Assembly (NCBI GenBank): GCA_030041175.1
Contig: JASHOK010000076.1
Location: forward strand, 1-43,425
Origin: Thermoplasmata archaeon
GTDB taxonomy: Archaea; Thermoplasmatota; Thermoplasmata; Lutacidiplasmatales; UBA184
DNA: 43,425 nt
Reading direction: 5' to 3'
Each line of letters begins with the position of its first letter. Position 1 is the first letter of the stretch. Shown here in pieces: positions 19,177 to 27,746 of this stretch. A program made the translations under genes and the position numbers. The notes beneath the pieces were generated by a model. The model was not told the DNA's origin, searched no databases, and worked only from the letters and a program-made list of their open reading frames with translations.

Positions 19177-19836
19177 ATGCCCGCGGCGTCGAAAGTCCAC
19201 GACCTGACCGCCCTCTTCCGTACGCACATGCCGGTCTGGCCCACCGCACCTCTGCCGGTGGTGGAGCCGGTCGGCTTCGTTCCGAGAGACGGCTACCTGG
19301 TCGAGCGGATCACCGCCTTCACCCATAGCGGAACGCATCTCGACGCACCGGCCCATTTCCTCGAATCCGGCCGAACCGTGGACCAGATCCCCCCGGCAGA
19401 TCTCACGGGCACGGGCGCGGTGCTGGACCTCCGCACGGAGCTGAAAGGCTCGACGATCCCGCTCGCCGCGGTGCAGAAGCACTGGCCCAAGAACTTCTCG
19501 CCCGAGATCGTCCTCCTGGAAACCGGCTGGAGCCACGACCGGGCCCCGACGAAGCACTACCTGTACGACTTCCCCGGTATCGAGCCGGGGACGGCCGAGT
19601 GGCTGGTCCAGAAGCAGGTGAAGGGGGTGGGGACGGATACCCTCGGCATCGACCCCTTCAGCAACTCCAAGTTCGAGGCACACAAGGTGCTGCTGGGCAA
19701 GGGCATCTGGATCCTGGAGGCGCTGGACCACCTCGACTCGCTCCAGGAAGGGACCGCGTACACGATCGTCGCTGCCCCGCTCAAGCTCGAGGGCGCGAGC
19801 GGTGCGATGAGCCGGGTGTTCGCCCTCGAGTCGTAG
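19177..19836 (+). CDS. Metal-dependent cyclase family / kynurenine formamidase-like hydrolase
   Basis: HSGTHLDAPAHFLESGRTVDQIP; GVGTDTLGID; LGKGIWILEALDHLDSL. Confidence 0.85.
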   Translation: MPAASKVHDLTALFRTHMPVWPTAPLPVVEPVGFVPRDGYLVERITAFTHSGTHLDAPAHFLESGRTVDQIPPADLTGTGAVLDLRTELKGSTIPLAAVQKHWPKNFSPEIVLLETGWSHDRAPTKHYLYDFPGIEPGTAEWLVQKQVKGVGTDTLGIDPFSNSKFEAHKVLLGKGIWILEALDHLDSLQEGTAYTIVAAPLKLEGASGAMSRVFALES

Positions 19837-19848
19837 CCGGCGGATGCG

Positions 19849-20643
19849 ATGCCCCTCCAATCCGGACTCGCCGGTCAACGGGTGCTCGTCACCGCCGCGA
19901 GTCAAGGCATCGGCTTCGCCGCCGCCCGGGCCTTTCTCGAAGAAGGGGCCCGCGTGGTCATCAATGGGTCGAATTCGCAGCGGCTCGAGAAGGCGATCGC
20001 TCAGCTTCGCCCGCTGGGGAGCGTGTCCGGCATCGTGGCCGATCTGTCGAAAAAGCCGGACCTGGACCGACTCGTCCAGGAAGCCGAGCAGGCTCTCGGC
20101 GGAGTCGAAACGCTCGTCTACGTTACCGGGTCGCCGGCTCCGGGCACGTTCATGGAGCAGAGCTTCGAGAGCTGGCAGGCGGCTGCCGCTCTGCTGACGG
20201 TCAGCCCCGCCTACCTGGCCCAGCGCGTGGCGCAGGGCATGGTGGCGGCGCAGGTACCGGGTCGGTTGGTGTTCTCGGCGTCCTTTGCCATTCGGGAACC
20301 GATCCCGAACATCGCGACGTCGAACGTGTGCCGGATCGCCCTCGCCGGCCTCGTCCGCACGCTGGCGAGAGAGCTCGGGCCGAAGGGCATCCGGGTCAAC
20401 GGGGTGCTGCCGGGCTACATCGCGACCGACCGGGTACGGCACGTGTTCGAGGATGCCGGCCGGCGCCGGGGCGTCTCTCCGGAGGCTGCGCAGGCGACGC
20501 TGGTGCAGGAGATCCCCCTGGGCCGCATCGGAACCCCGGAGGAGCTGGCCCGAGTGTTCGTCTTCCTGGGGAGCGAGATGTCGTCCTACGTCACCGGAGC
20601 CCTGCTACCGGTGGACGGCGGGATCCTCCGGTCGGTCGGCTAA
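19849..20643 (+). CDS. SDR-family oxidoreductase
   Basis: VTAASQGIGFAAARAFLEEGARVVINGSN; LARELGPKGIRVNGVLPG; C-terminal FLGSEMSSYVTGALLPVDGG. Confidence 0.9.
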   Translation: MPLQSGLAGQRVLVTAASQGIGFAAARAFLEEGARVVINGSNSQRLEKAIAQLRPLGSVSGIVADLSKKPDLDRLVQEAEQALGGVETLVYVTGSPAPGTFMEQSFESWQAAAALLTVSPAYLAQRVAQGMVAAQVPGRLVFSASFAIREPIPNIATSNVCRIALAGLVRTLARELGPKGIRVNGVLPGYIATDRVRHVFEDAGRRRGVSPEAAQATLVQEIPLGRIGTPEELARVFVFLGSEMSSYVTGALLPVDGGILRSVG

Positions 20644-20651
20644 ACGCTCGC

Positions 20652-21008
20652 TCAGCCCTCGTCGGGCGGCACGGTCTCCGGCAGGAAGTCGTCTCGCTGA
20701 GGGGCAAAGACATCGAGGATGACCGTCGGATGGTCGGGATCAGTCCGGAGCTCGTGCGGCACTTCGGGCGGCACGTAGTACCCGTCTCCCGGCCCGATCG
20801 ACCACGTCTGGTCACCGACCCGGAAGCGCCCGCCGCCCTCCAGGACGGTACCAAACTGGGCATGGGGGTGCGTATGCAAGGGGAACAGCCGGCCCGGCTC
20901 GATCCGGTAGAGGACCATCATCGAGGACGGCGCATGGGCCAGGATCCGCCGTCGAACTCCCGGGAGTATCTCGTGCCAGGCGCCGGACTTGTCGTGCCAC
21001 AGCGGCAT
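20652..21008 (-). CDS. Cupin-domain protein
   Basis: PLHTHPHAQFGTVLEGGGRFRVGDQTWSIGPGDGYYVPPEVPHEL. Confidence 0.88.
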   Translation of the reverse strand: MPLWHDKSGAWHEILPGVRRRILAHAPSSMMVLYRIEPGRLFPLHTHPHAQFGTVLEGGGRFRVGDQTWSIGPGDGYYVPPEVPHELRTDPDHPTVILDVFAPQRDDFLPETVPPDEG

Positions 21009-21053
21009 GGCAGGTGGGACGGCCCGGAGCTATTTCGCCCTATGGAGACACAG

Positions 21054-22193
21054 CTAGGCGAGGGCCTGCCGAAGGTCCCCGATCAGGTCCTCGGCGTCTT
21101 CGATGCCGATCGAGAGTCGCAGCAGGCCGCCCGAGATCCCCTTCGCCTTCTGCTCCGCCAGCGGCATGGCTCGATGCGTCATCAGCGCCGGATGGTTCAC
21201 CAGGGACTCCACGCCGCCCAGGCTCTCGGCCAGGGTGAACAGCTTGAGCCGCTTGGCGACCCCGATGGCGGCCCGCTGGCCGCCCGCAACCTCCGCGGAG
21301 ACCATCCCTCCGAATCCGTCCATCTGGCGGCGGGCGATCTCGTGGCCCGGGTGGCCCGGAAGCCCCGGATAGAGCGTGCGCACGATCCTCGGATGGTGAC
21401 TGAGGTACTCGGCGACCTGCTGGGCATTCGCCACGTGCTGGCGTACCCGGACGCCCAGGGTGCGGAGGCCCCGGATCAGGAGATAACAGTCGAACGGGCT
21501 CGGAACCCCGCCGGCCGAGTTCTGGAACCAGTAGAGTCTGTCGAGCAGCTCCTGAGTGCGTAGGACCAGTGCGCCGCCGAGCACGTCGCTGTGGCCCCCG
21601 ATGTACTTGGTCATGGAGTGGACCACGATGTCGGCGCCGAGCTCGATCGGACGCTGGAGGACCGGGGAGGCGAAGGTGTTGTCGACCGCCACGGTCGCCC
21701 GTCCCCGGCGGGCGATCGCGGCGGCGGCCTTCAGGTCGGTAATCTTCAGAAGAGGGTTGGTCGGCGACTCCAGGTAGAGCAGGCTTACGGGAGGCCCGGA
21801 CGCGAATGCCTTTCGAACGTTCGCGAGATTCGTAGTATCCACAAAGTCCACCCGGACCCCGTGCGTGCGGGAGAGCTCGAGGAGCCGAGTGGCACCGTGG
21901 TAGAGGTCGTCGCCGGCCACGATGCGGCTCCCCTTGGGATAGCTCATCACCAGGGCGGAGATGGCCGCCAGCCCCGAGCCGAAGGCCAGCGCTCCGGCCC
22001 CCCCTTCGATCCGGGCAAGGGCCCGCTCCAGGGCGGCTCGGGTCGGGTTTCCCGTACGCGAGTACACGTACCCGGTCCCGACTCCCGGGGAGGATTGCCG
22101 GAAGGTCGTGGAAAGGTAGATGGGAACGTTCACGGCGCCGGTGAGCGGATCCGGCTCCTGACCGTCGTGGATGAGCCGAGTATCCCACTCCAT
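21054..22193 (-). CDS. Cystathionine gamma-synthase/lyase family PLP enzyme
   Basis: [62 protein letters not shown]. Confidence 0.92.
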   Translation of the reverse strand: MEWDTRLIHDGQEPDPLTGAVNVPIYLSTTFRQSSPGVGTGYVYSRTGNPTRAALERALARIEGGAGALAFGSGLAAISALVMSYPKGSRIVAGDDLYHGATRLLELSRTHGVRVDFVDTTNLANVRKAFASGPPVSLLYLESPTNPLLKITDLKAAAAIARRGRATVAVDNTFASPVLQRPIELGADIVVHSMTKYIGGHSDVLGGALVLRTQELLDRLYWFQNSAGGVPSPFDCYLLIRGLRTLGVRVRQHVANAQQVAEYLSHHPRIVRTLYPGLPGHPGHEIARRQMDGFGGMVSAEVAGGQRAAIGVAKRLKLFTLAESLGGVESLVNHPALMTHRAMPLAEQKAKGISGGLLRLSIGIEDAEDLIGDLRQALA

Positions 22194-22322
22194 GGCGCAC
22201 GAGCGAAGTCCCGACGTCTTTTGAACCGTTCGCCAGGGGCCCGGGTCGCCGGACGGGGACTGTATCGCCGGTAGGGTAGTAGAGGCTCGTTACGAACGTT
22301 TTTAGACCTCCTCTTCGTCCGC

Positions 22323-24026
22323 GTGCTAGTCCGCGTCGTGCCCCGGGGGACGAAAGGGGCCGCGGGAACGAGACACGCAATGACCGCTGCGATGGAGGCC
22401 GAAACGCCAAGCTTCTCGGTGAAAGCGCCTACGGTGACCGCCCCCGCGCCGGGGCTGTACGTGCGGCAGACCTCCGGTCTCGTACGGAGCGTCGGACCGC
22501 GAACGGCTCTCTTCGCAAACCTGGTCGGAATGGGCATTATCGTGAACTACTTCTGGGTCGTGTTCGCCTCTGCCGGGTATCCGAACGCCGACCTCGTCAC
22601 GACCGTCGCGATCGGGGTACTGATCAACGTCGGAGTCGGTTTTGTCTACTGGATGCTCGCGAGCTCGATGCCCCGTTCGGGCGGCGACTATGTCTTTCTA
22701 GGTCGGATCTTCCATCCCAGTATCGGCCTCGGGACCAATCTCCTGTTCACCGTGGTCTTCGTGACCTGGGCCGGCTACTTCGCCTACTATACCGCCATCT
22801 TCGGCCTCCCGACCATGTTCGCGGCGTACAGCGTGGCCGGTGGGGGCGCCACGGCCCTCTCCTGGGCGGCGACCCTCGCGAGCTCGTTGACCGACCAGCT
22901 GCTGGTCGCCGTGTTCGTCTTGCTGCTCGTGGTGCTCGTGAGCCTGCTTCCCACGAAGTGGATCTTCCGTACGGTCGTCGGCATCTTCGTACTCTCGGCG
23001 ATCATTTACGTGATCATGCTCGGGGTGCTGCTCTCGACCTCGCAGTCCGCCTTCGCGACGGACTGGAACGCGGTCAACACCGGGGTCTACAGCTACTCGG
23101 CCCTTTCCGCCAGCGTCGCCGGCACGACGAACATCACCCTGGCGGGCACCTTCCTGGGGATCGTCTACACGATGCTGAGCTTCATCGGCTACGCGAACAG
23201 CTCCTACTACGGTGGCGAGATCCGGGGCAACCCGACACGGACCCAGGGGCTCGCGATCTTCGGCGCTCCGCTGATCTTCGCGGTCCTGATCGGCGCCCTC
23301 TACGCCGCCACCTATGCCACCTTTGGCCGCAACTTCCTCATCGGTGTCAGTGATTCCTACCTGACCGGCGGCTTCTCCACGGCGGTCCCCTCGCCGCTCT
23401 TCCTGGCGGCCTATATCCTCCACGGCGACCCGATCCTCGCCGGGTTCCTCTCCTTCGGGCTGATACTGACCTTCTTCGGCTTCGCCCTGGTCTACTTCAT
23501 CGTCCCCACCCGGAATCTGTTCTCCTGGTCGTTCGACCGGATCCTGCCCGTGGCCTTTGCCAAGGTGAACCGCCACGGAGTCCCCTGGGTGGCCGTGATC
23601 GTGCTCGCCGTCGCATCCCTGATCGTGATTTACGTCGGCGTCTACACCACGCTGCTCGACTACCTGTCCTATTCGAACTTCGGCTTCTGGCTGGCCGTCG
23701 GACTCGTTTGCCTGGGCGGCGCCCTCTTCCCCTTCATCCGGCCGAAGCTGTTCCAGAGCAGCCCCCAGATCGTCCAGGCCCGGATCGGCCGGGTCCCGAT
23801 CATCACCATCGTCGGAGTCGCCAGCTGGATCTCTGCCTGGTTCGTCAGCTACGCTGCGTCGACGGCCCAGTATGTCGAGCCCTCGGGCGCGTACAGCTAC
23901 GGCTACCTGATCTTCCTCCCGATCGTCTTCGTCATCGGGGTCGTGGGCTACTGGATCTCGCGGGCCATCCAGATGTCCCGGGGACTTCCGATGGACCTCA
24001 TCAACCGGGAACTGCCCCCCGAATGA
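22323..24026 (+). CDS. APC-superfamily amino acid/polyamine permease
   Basis: About 12 TM segments; SSMPRSGGDYVFLGRI motif; GTG 22323 (TATA-like box about 22 nt upstream) or ATG 22381. Confidence 0.87.
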   Translation: MLVRVVPRGTKGAAGTRHAMTAAMEAETPSFSVKAPTVTAPAPGLYVRQTSGLVRSVGPRTALFANLVGMGIIVNYFWVVFASAGYPNADLVTTVAIGVLINVGVGFVYWMLASSMPRSGGDYVFLGRIFHPSIGLGTNLLFTVVFVTWAGYFAYYTAIFGLPTMFAAYSVAGGGATALSWAATLASSLTDQLLVAVFVLLLVVLVSLLPTKWIFRTVVGIFVLSAIIYVIMLGVLLSTSQSAFATDWNAVNTGVYSYSALSASVAGTTNITLAGTFLGIVYTMLSFIGYANSSYYGGEIRGNPTRTQGLAIFGAPLIFAVLIGALYAATYATFGRNFLIGVSDSYLTGGFSTAVPSPLFLAAYILHGDPILAGFLSFGLILTFFGFALVYFIVPTRNLFSWSFDRILPVAFAKVNRHGVPWVAVIVLAVASLIVIYVGVYTTLLDYLSYSNFGFWLAVGLVCLGGALFPFIRPKLFQSSPQIVQARIGRVPIITIVGVASWISAWFVSYAASTAQYVEPSGAYSYGYLIFLPIVFVIGVVGYWISRAIQMSRGLPMDLINRELPPE

Positions 24027-24044
24027 GCGTCGTCTGAGGGCGAG

Positions 24045-24052
24045 CTTTTGAG
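24045..24052 (+). promoter_or_regulatory. TATA-like box upstream of NTase-like copy A
   Basis: CTTTTGAG about 29 nt before GTG 24077. Confidence 0.4.
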
Positions 24053-24076
24053 CTCGGGGCTTGTCCCCGGGCTCCC

Positions 24077-25108
24077 GTGGGCGATACCGTAGACGTCGTC
24101 GTCGACCCGTTCACCCAGGAGAAGCTGCCCCTCCGGCTCCCGCTCGAGTTCCAGACCGCTCCCGAGGAGTCTCGAAAGGCGCTCGGACTGGGAGACTACG
24201 TCGACCTCTCTGACCCGGTCATGGCCCGGGCCGTGGGGGTCCTCCACGGGCTGACCCAAGACCTGCCCGGGCACGACTTCGCGCTCCTCGGCGGCGTCGC
24301 TTTCCGGTTCCGCGCCCCGTCCAGCAATGCCCCTGCGACCGGGCTGCGGCGTCCGCTACACGACATCGATCTCTCCTGCCATCATGCGGACGCCAAGAAG
24401 GTCCACACCGCCCTCCTCGCGCTCGGCGGCCGTCACGGCAGTGCGCTCTCGGTCGTGGAGACCCACGCCGACCGAATGTTCAACGCCCTCATGGGCGGCC
24501 GTCGGATGCGACTCCACAACGTCACGGACGTGGCCGATGGTCGCGCCGTGCTCGGCACCATCGACCTGCTCGCCGACGAGTTCCGCTTCTGCCACAACAT
24601 GGACCTCAAGGCCGACATCAGCCAGGCACCGAAGGACGGCCACACCCTGGCGCTCTCCACCCTGATGCTGTCCAAGCTGCAGTTCATCCAGAGCATCCCA
24701 GCCGATCACAAGGACCAGGTCGCCGGTCGCGTTCTGGGGCCGTTCGGGAAACGCGAGCTTGTCATCGGGCCGGAGGACAAGGACACGAAGGACCTGCTGG
24801 CCCTACTCCTGGACCACCCCGTCGGAGAGGCGCCCGGACAGATCTCGGCGCAGCGGCTGGTGCAGCCGCTCACTTCGGACTGGGGCTTCTGGACCACGGT
24901 CCGCATGAATCTGGACCACCTGCCCAAGTCCCCGTTGTTCTCCGCCCTGCCGCCGGCCGCGCAGGCCATCGTGGGGCCGCGCATCGAGACCCTCCACGCG
25001 GCGACCGACCGGGTCCAGCCGAAGCGACGCCTCGCCTTCCTCCAGCGGGAATGGTGGGAACCCGTGGAGTCCCTCGGAACGACTCCCCCGCCGGCATCGA
25101 CCGGCTGA
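24077..25108 (+). CDS. Putative nucleotidyltransferase-like protein, divergent AbiEii/MNT-like (copy A)
   Basis: FALLGGVAFRFR...HDIDLSC (GG...DxD), GTIDLLADEF, LMLSKLQFIQ, DTKDLLALLLD; shares DWGFWxxxxxNL and N-terminal MGDxV...PF with 36212-37000. Confidence 0.55.
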   Translation: MGDTVDVVVDPFTQEKLPLRLPLEFQTAPEESRKALGLGDYVDLSDPVMARAVGVLHGLTQDLPGHDFALLGGVAFRFRAPSSNAPATGLRRPLHDIDLSCHHADAKKVHTALLALGGRHGSALSVVETHADRMFNALMGGRRMRLHNVTDVADGRAVLGTIDLLADEFRFCHNMDLKADISQAPKDGHTLALSTLMLSKLQFIQSIPADHKDQVAGRVLGPFGKRELVIGPEDKDTKDLLALLLDHPVGEAPGQISAQRLVQPLTSDWGFWTTVRMNLDHLPKSPLFSALPPAAQAIVGPRIETLHAATDRVQPKRRLAFLQREWWEPVESLGTTPPPASTG

Positions 25109-25114
25109 CCGGGC

Positions 25115-26080
25115 TCAGCCCGTCGTCAGAACGTGCGACCGGACCCGGTCGGGCTCGAGCTCGACGATCAGCCCCTGGAGGATCCCCTCGCTGTAGACGC
25201 TTCCCGGGTTGACGCACAGCGTCCGGCCGACCGAGGAGAAGCCTTTCGATTCGTGGATGTGCCCGTGCAGACCGAGCAGCGGCTGCCGTTGCTCGATGGC
25301 CTCCCGGACCGCCGAGCTCCCGACATGGACCATTTCGGGCTCGCCACCCGGTCCCATCACTTTCGTGAGGTCCGGGGTGAGTTTGGGCGCCAGGTCGAGA
25401 TGGGTGCCGAGCGGGGGAACGTGGATGTTGTAGACGACCCGGTCCGGACGCTCCACTCGCGCCGCGGCGGCCTGGATCCGCTCTCCGAGCTGGGGCTCGG
25501 TAAGCTCCCGGTTCGTGTGCCACGGGGTGATGTTGCTGTACGGAATCGTGAGCAGCTCGTGGGTATCATCGAGTCGGAGGATCCGGCCATCCGTCAGTTC
25601 GACGTAGTCGCTGCCGGCCAGCACTCCCTCCATCTCGTCGAGGTCGTCGTTGCCGAGTCCGATGAGGATCCGGATGCCCGTGCCCCGGAGACGGCTTTCG
25701 GCGAGGCCGACCCACCGCCGAAGCACGTCGAGCGCGAGCCCCCGGAACAATGCATCCGCCTTCGCTCGGTCGTCGGAGAATTCTTTCCATTCCTGCGGAG
25801 TCGTCCGGTACGGCAGACTGCCAATCGCCCGCAGGTCGTCCTCGAAGCGCTGCAGATCGGTCTCGGTCTGAACCCACCGCGGGCGGCCCAGATACAAGCC
25901 GGTCCAGCCGCCGTTGTCGGGCCAGAGCGGGGTGATCGTCTTTCCGGCGATGTCCCCTCCGATGAGAAGGACCTGCGCCTGGTAGATCTTCCCCGCATTG
26001 ACGAACTTGCGGAAACAGCGCTCCGAGCCATGCAGGTCGGAGACGTAGAAGACGCGGGTTGCTTTCGGGATGGGCGACAC
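25115..26080 (-). CDS. Calcineurin-like metallophosphoesterase (copy A)
   Basis: YVSDLHGSERCFRKF, LIGGDIAGKT, GLGNDDLDE, YNIHVPPLGTHLDLAP, LHGHIHESKG. Confidence 0.88.
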   Translation of the reverse strand: MSPIPKATRVFYVSDLHGSERCFRKFVNAGKIYQAQVLLIGGDIAGKTITPLWPDNGGWTGLYLGRPRWVQTETDLQRFEDDLRAIGSLPYRTTPQEWKEFSDDRAKADALFRGLALDVLRRWVGLAESRLRGTGIRILIGLGNDDLDEMEGVLAGSDYVELTDGRILRLDDTHELLTIPYSNITPWHTNRELTEPQLGERIQAAAARVERPDRVVYNIHVPPLGTHLDLAPKLTPDLTKVMGPGGEPEMVHVGSSAVREAIEQRQPLLGLHGHIHESKGFSSVGRTLCVNPGSVYSEGILQGLIVELEPDRVRSHVLTTG

Positions 26081-26104
26081 CGCCGCTGTCGGAAAGCGGG
26101 CCGG

Positions 26105-26112
26105 CTAAAAGG
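26105..26112 (-). promoter_or_regulatory. TATA-like box upstream of metallophosphoesterase copy A
   Basis: Minus-strand CCTTTTAG about 28 nt before GTG 26080. Confidence 0.45.
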
Positions 26113-26223
26113 ATTCGGGGGCCATCACCCGGTGTGCTCAACGGGCAGGCCCACGGACGGAGGGACCTACGCGCGCTCGGGGCCGGCGGCCTCGGACCCG
26201 GACGAAGCACGGGCACGCAAACC

Positions 26224-26229
26224 CTTTAG
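26224..26229 (+). promoter_or_regulatory. TATA-like box upstream of SRPBCC gene
   Basis: CTTTAG about 28 nt before ATG 26254. Confidence 0.4.
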
Positions 26230-26253
26230 CGCGGGTCCGGAACTGCGCCGCCG

Positions 26254-26709
26254 ATGGAGGAAGAGCTCTACCCCATCATCATCCAGGTGACGGTGCCGCT
26301 GCCCACCCACATGATCTTCCGGGCTCTCACCGAGCCGAACGGCCTTGCCGGGTGGCTCTGCGAAGCGGCGGAGGTAGATCCGAAGGTCGGCGGCCAGTAC
26401 CGGCTCCGGTTCGGGGGCGAGACCCCCTTCGAGAGCTTCGGCGCGATCACGCACTTCACGCCCGACGTGGACTTTGGCTTCGAGTGGCGGGCTCCGTCCT
26501 CCTTTGGCGCGCTCATGAACGAGCCCAGCCCGCGGACCCGGGTCTACTTCCGGCTGGCCGATTCGCCGGAAGGCATCGACATCACGCTGGAACACATCGG
26601 ATGGGGGTCCGGCGAGGATTGGGAGTCGGCCCGGTCCTGGCACTTTCACCTGTGGGACGAGCGGCTGCAGCAGCTCAAGGCGTATCTGATCAAGACCGCC
26701 TACGGCTAG
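26254..26709 (+). CDS. SRPBCC / AHSA1-like domain protein
   Basis: IIQVTVPLPTHMIFRALTEPNGLAGWLCEAAEVDPKVGGQYRLRFGG. Confidence 0.8.
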   Translation: MEEELYPIIIQVTVPLPTHMIFRALTEPNGLAGWLCEAAEVDPKVGGQYRLRFGGETPFESFGAITHFTPDVDFGFEWRAPSSFGALMNEPSPRTRVYFRLADSPEGIDITLEHIGWGSGEDWESARSWHFHLWDERLQQLKAYLIKTAYG

Positions 26710-26730
26710 CCGCGAGCCCGGACCGCACGC

Positions 26731-26910
26731 CTAGGCCGCCGGCACGTACTTCGCGCACCCCGTGGGCCCGCACTTGCTGCACGGCCCCGTCGGCGCGAGA
26801 TGGTAGCCGCCCGGCTTGCCCGGAAGGTCCGGCACGACCGTCATGTGCTGGGTGGGGAAGTGCCCGCAGGTACATCGCGCGTGACCCGCGGGAGCGGACA
26901 GTTGTCCCAC
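26731..26910 (-). CDS. Small Cys-rich (zinc-binding) protein (59 aa)
   Basis: GTG-initiated MGQLSAPAGHARCTCGHFPTQHMTVVPDLPGKPGGYHLAPTGPCSKCGPTGCAKYVPAA*; not in ORF track. Confidence 0.55.
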   Translation of the reverse strand: MGQLSAPAGHARCTCGHFPTQHMTVVPDLPGKPGGYHLAPTGPCSKCGPTGCAKYVPAA

Positions 26911-27011
26911 GGTTCTCGGTCCCCAACGCCGAGAGGGCGGACCGGGGCAAAAAACCTCGTCGATGCCACCCCGCGTCCTGCCGACGCCGGTGTCGGCGAA
27001 TCGCTAAGAGC

Positions 27012-27746
27012 TTGGTCGACAGCCCGGAACTGATGGAGGTCCTCGGCTGCCCCATCCCCGACGACTGCTGGGTGGACCTCGAGAACGGGACCTGGACCCG
27101 GGCCGGCCCGGATGGCTGGTCCGTCGGAGTCCTCGCGGTGCAGGCCGCGTTCGCCGGGCGGTATACTTCCGTACGGTTCCGCGAGGTCACTGGTCCCGTG
27201 GAGCGGGGCCGGAGTCTGGCCACGCTCGAGAGCCCCCGGTCCACGGCGCCGTTCCGCATTCCCGTCACCGCGACCGTGCTCGCCCGTAACGCCGCCGTCC
27301 CCGCACGGCCCAAGCTTCTCAACGATTCCCCGTACGACGAGGGATGGCTGGTCCGTATCCTTCCGGCCACGTCGGCCGACATCGGGCGCTACCTGCGCCG
27401 GCCGGTCGAACTCCGAGCGGAACTCGAGGCGCTGATCCGGGAACGCCGGATCCAGTGCTATCCCGCCGCTCCGGACCTCGAGATGTACGAGATCGGCTCC
27501 GAGTGTTCCGCCACGCTCGCCAAGCTGGACGAAGAGCTGGTGCACCACGCGGCGGGCGACGTCGTGCTTCTCGTCACGGATGACTCGACCAGCCCCATCG
27601 AGCTGGTCCGATGGTCGGACCGCACGGGCCATACGGTGCTTCACCACCGGGTGGAGGGAAACCTCCACCACTTCCTCCTCCGGAAGGAGGGGGCTCCGGC
27701 GCCGAAGCACCGGAGCGAGGCGACCGGAAAGCTCGAGCGCTCTTAG
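27012..27746 (+). CDS. Glycine cleavage H-protein-like (lipoyl-like) domain fused to TusA-like domain
   Basis: GPVERGRSLATLESPRSTAPFRIPVTATVLARNAA...LLNDSPYDEGWLVRILPA (GcvH pattern) then MYEIGSECSATLAKLDEELVHHAAGDVVLLVTDDSTSPIELVRWSDRTGHTVLHHRVEGNLHHFLLRK (TusA pattern). TTG 27012 or ATG 27033 start. Confidence 0.65.
   Translation: MVDSPELMEVLGCPIPDDCWVDLENGTWTRAGPDGWSVGVLAVQAAFAGRYTSVRFREVTGPVERGRSLATLESPRSTAPFRIPVTATVLARNAAVPARPKLLNDSPYDEGWLVRILPATSADIGRYLRRPVELRAELEALIRERRIQCYPAAPDLEMYEIGSECSATLAKLDEELVHHAAGDVVLLVTDDSTSPIELVRWSDRTGHTVLHHRVEGNLHHFLLRKEGAPAPKHRSEATGKLERS

Noticed and set aside
19599-21563. 654-aa plus-strand ORF over SDR, cupin and PLP genes
   Set aside because: Alternate-frame/antisense composition artefact; overlaps several better-supported genes.
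7459-26709. Two SRPBCC/AHSA1 genes (7459-7905 and 26254-26709) as a recent duplication
   Set aside because: They share only general family features (TEP...WL.E, GG.Y) and no extended identity; more likely independent family members.
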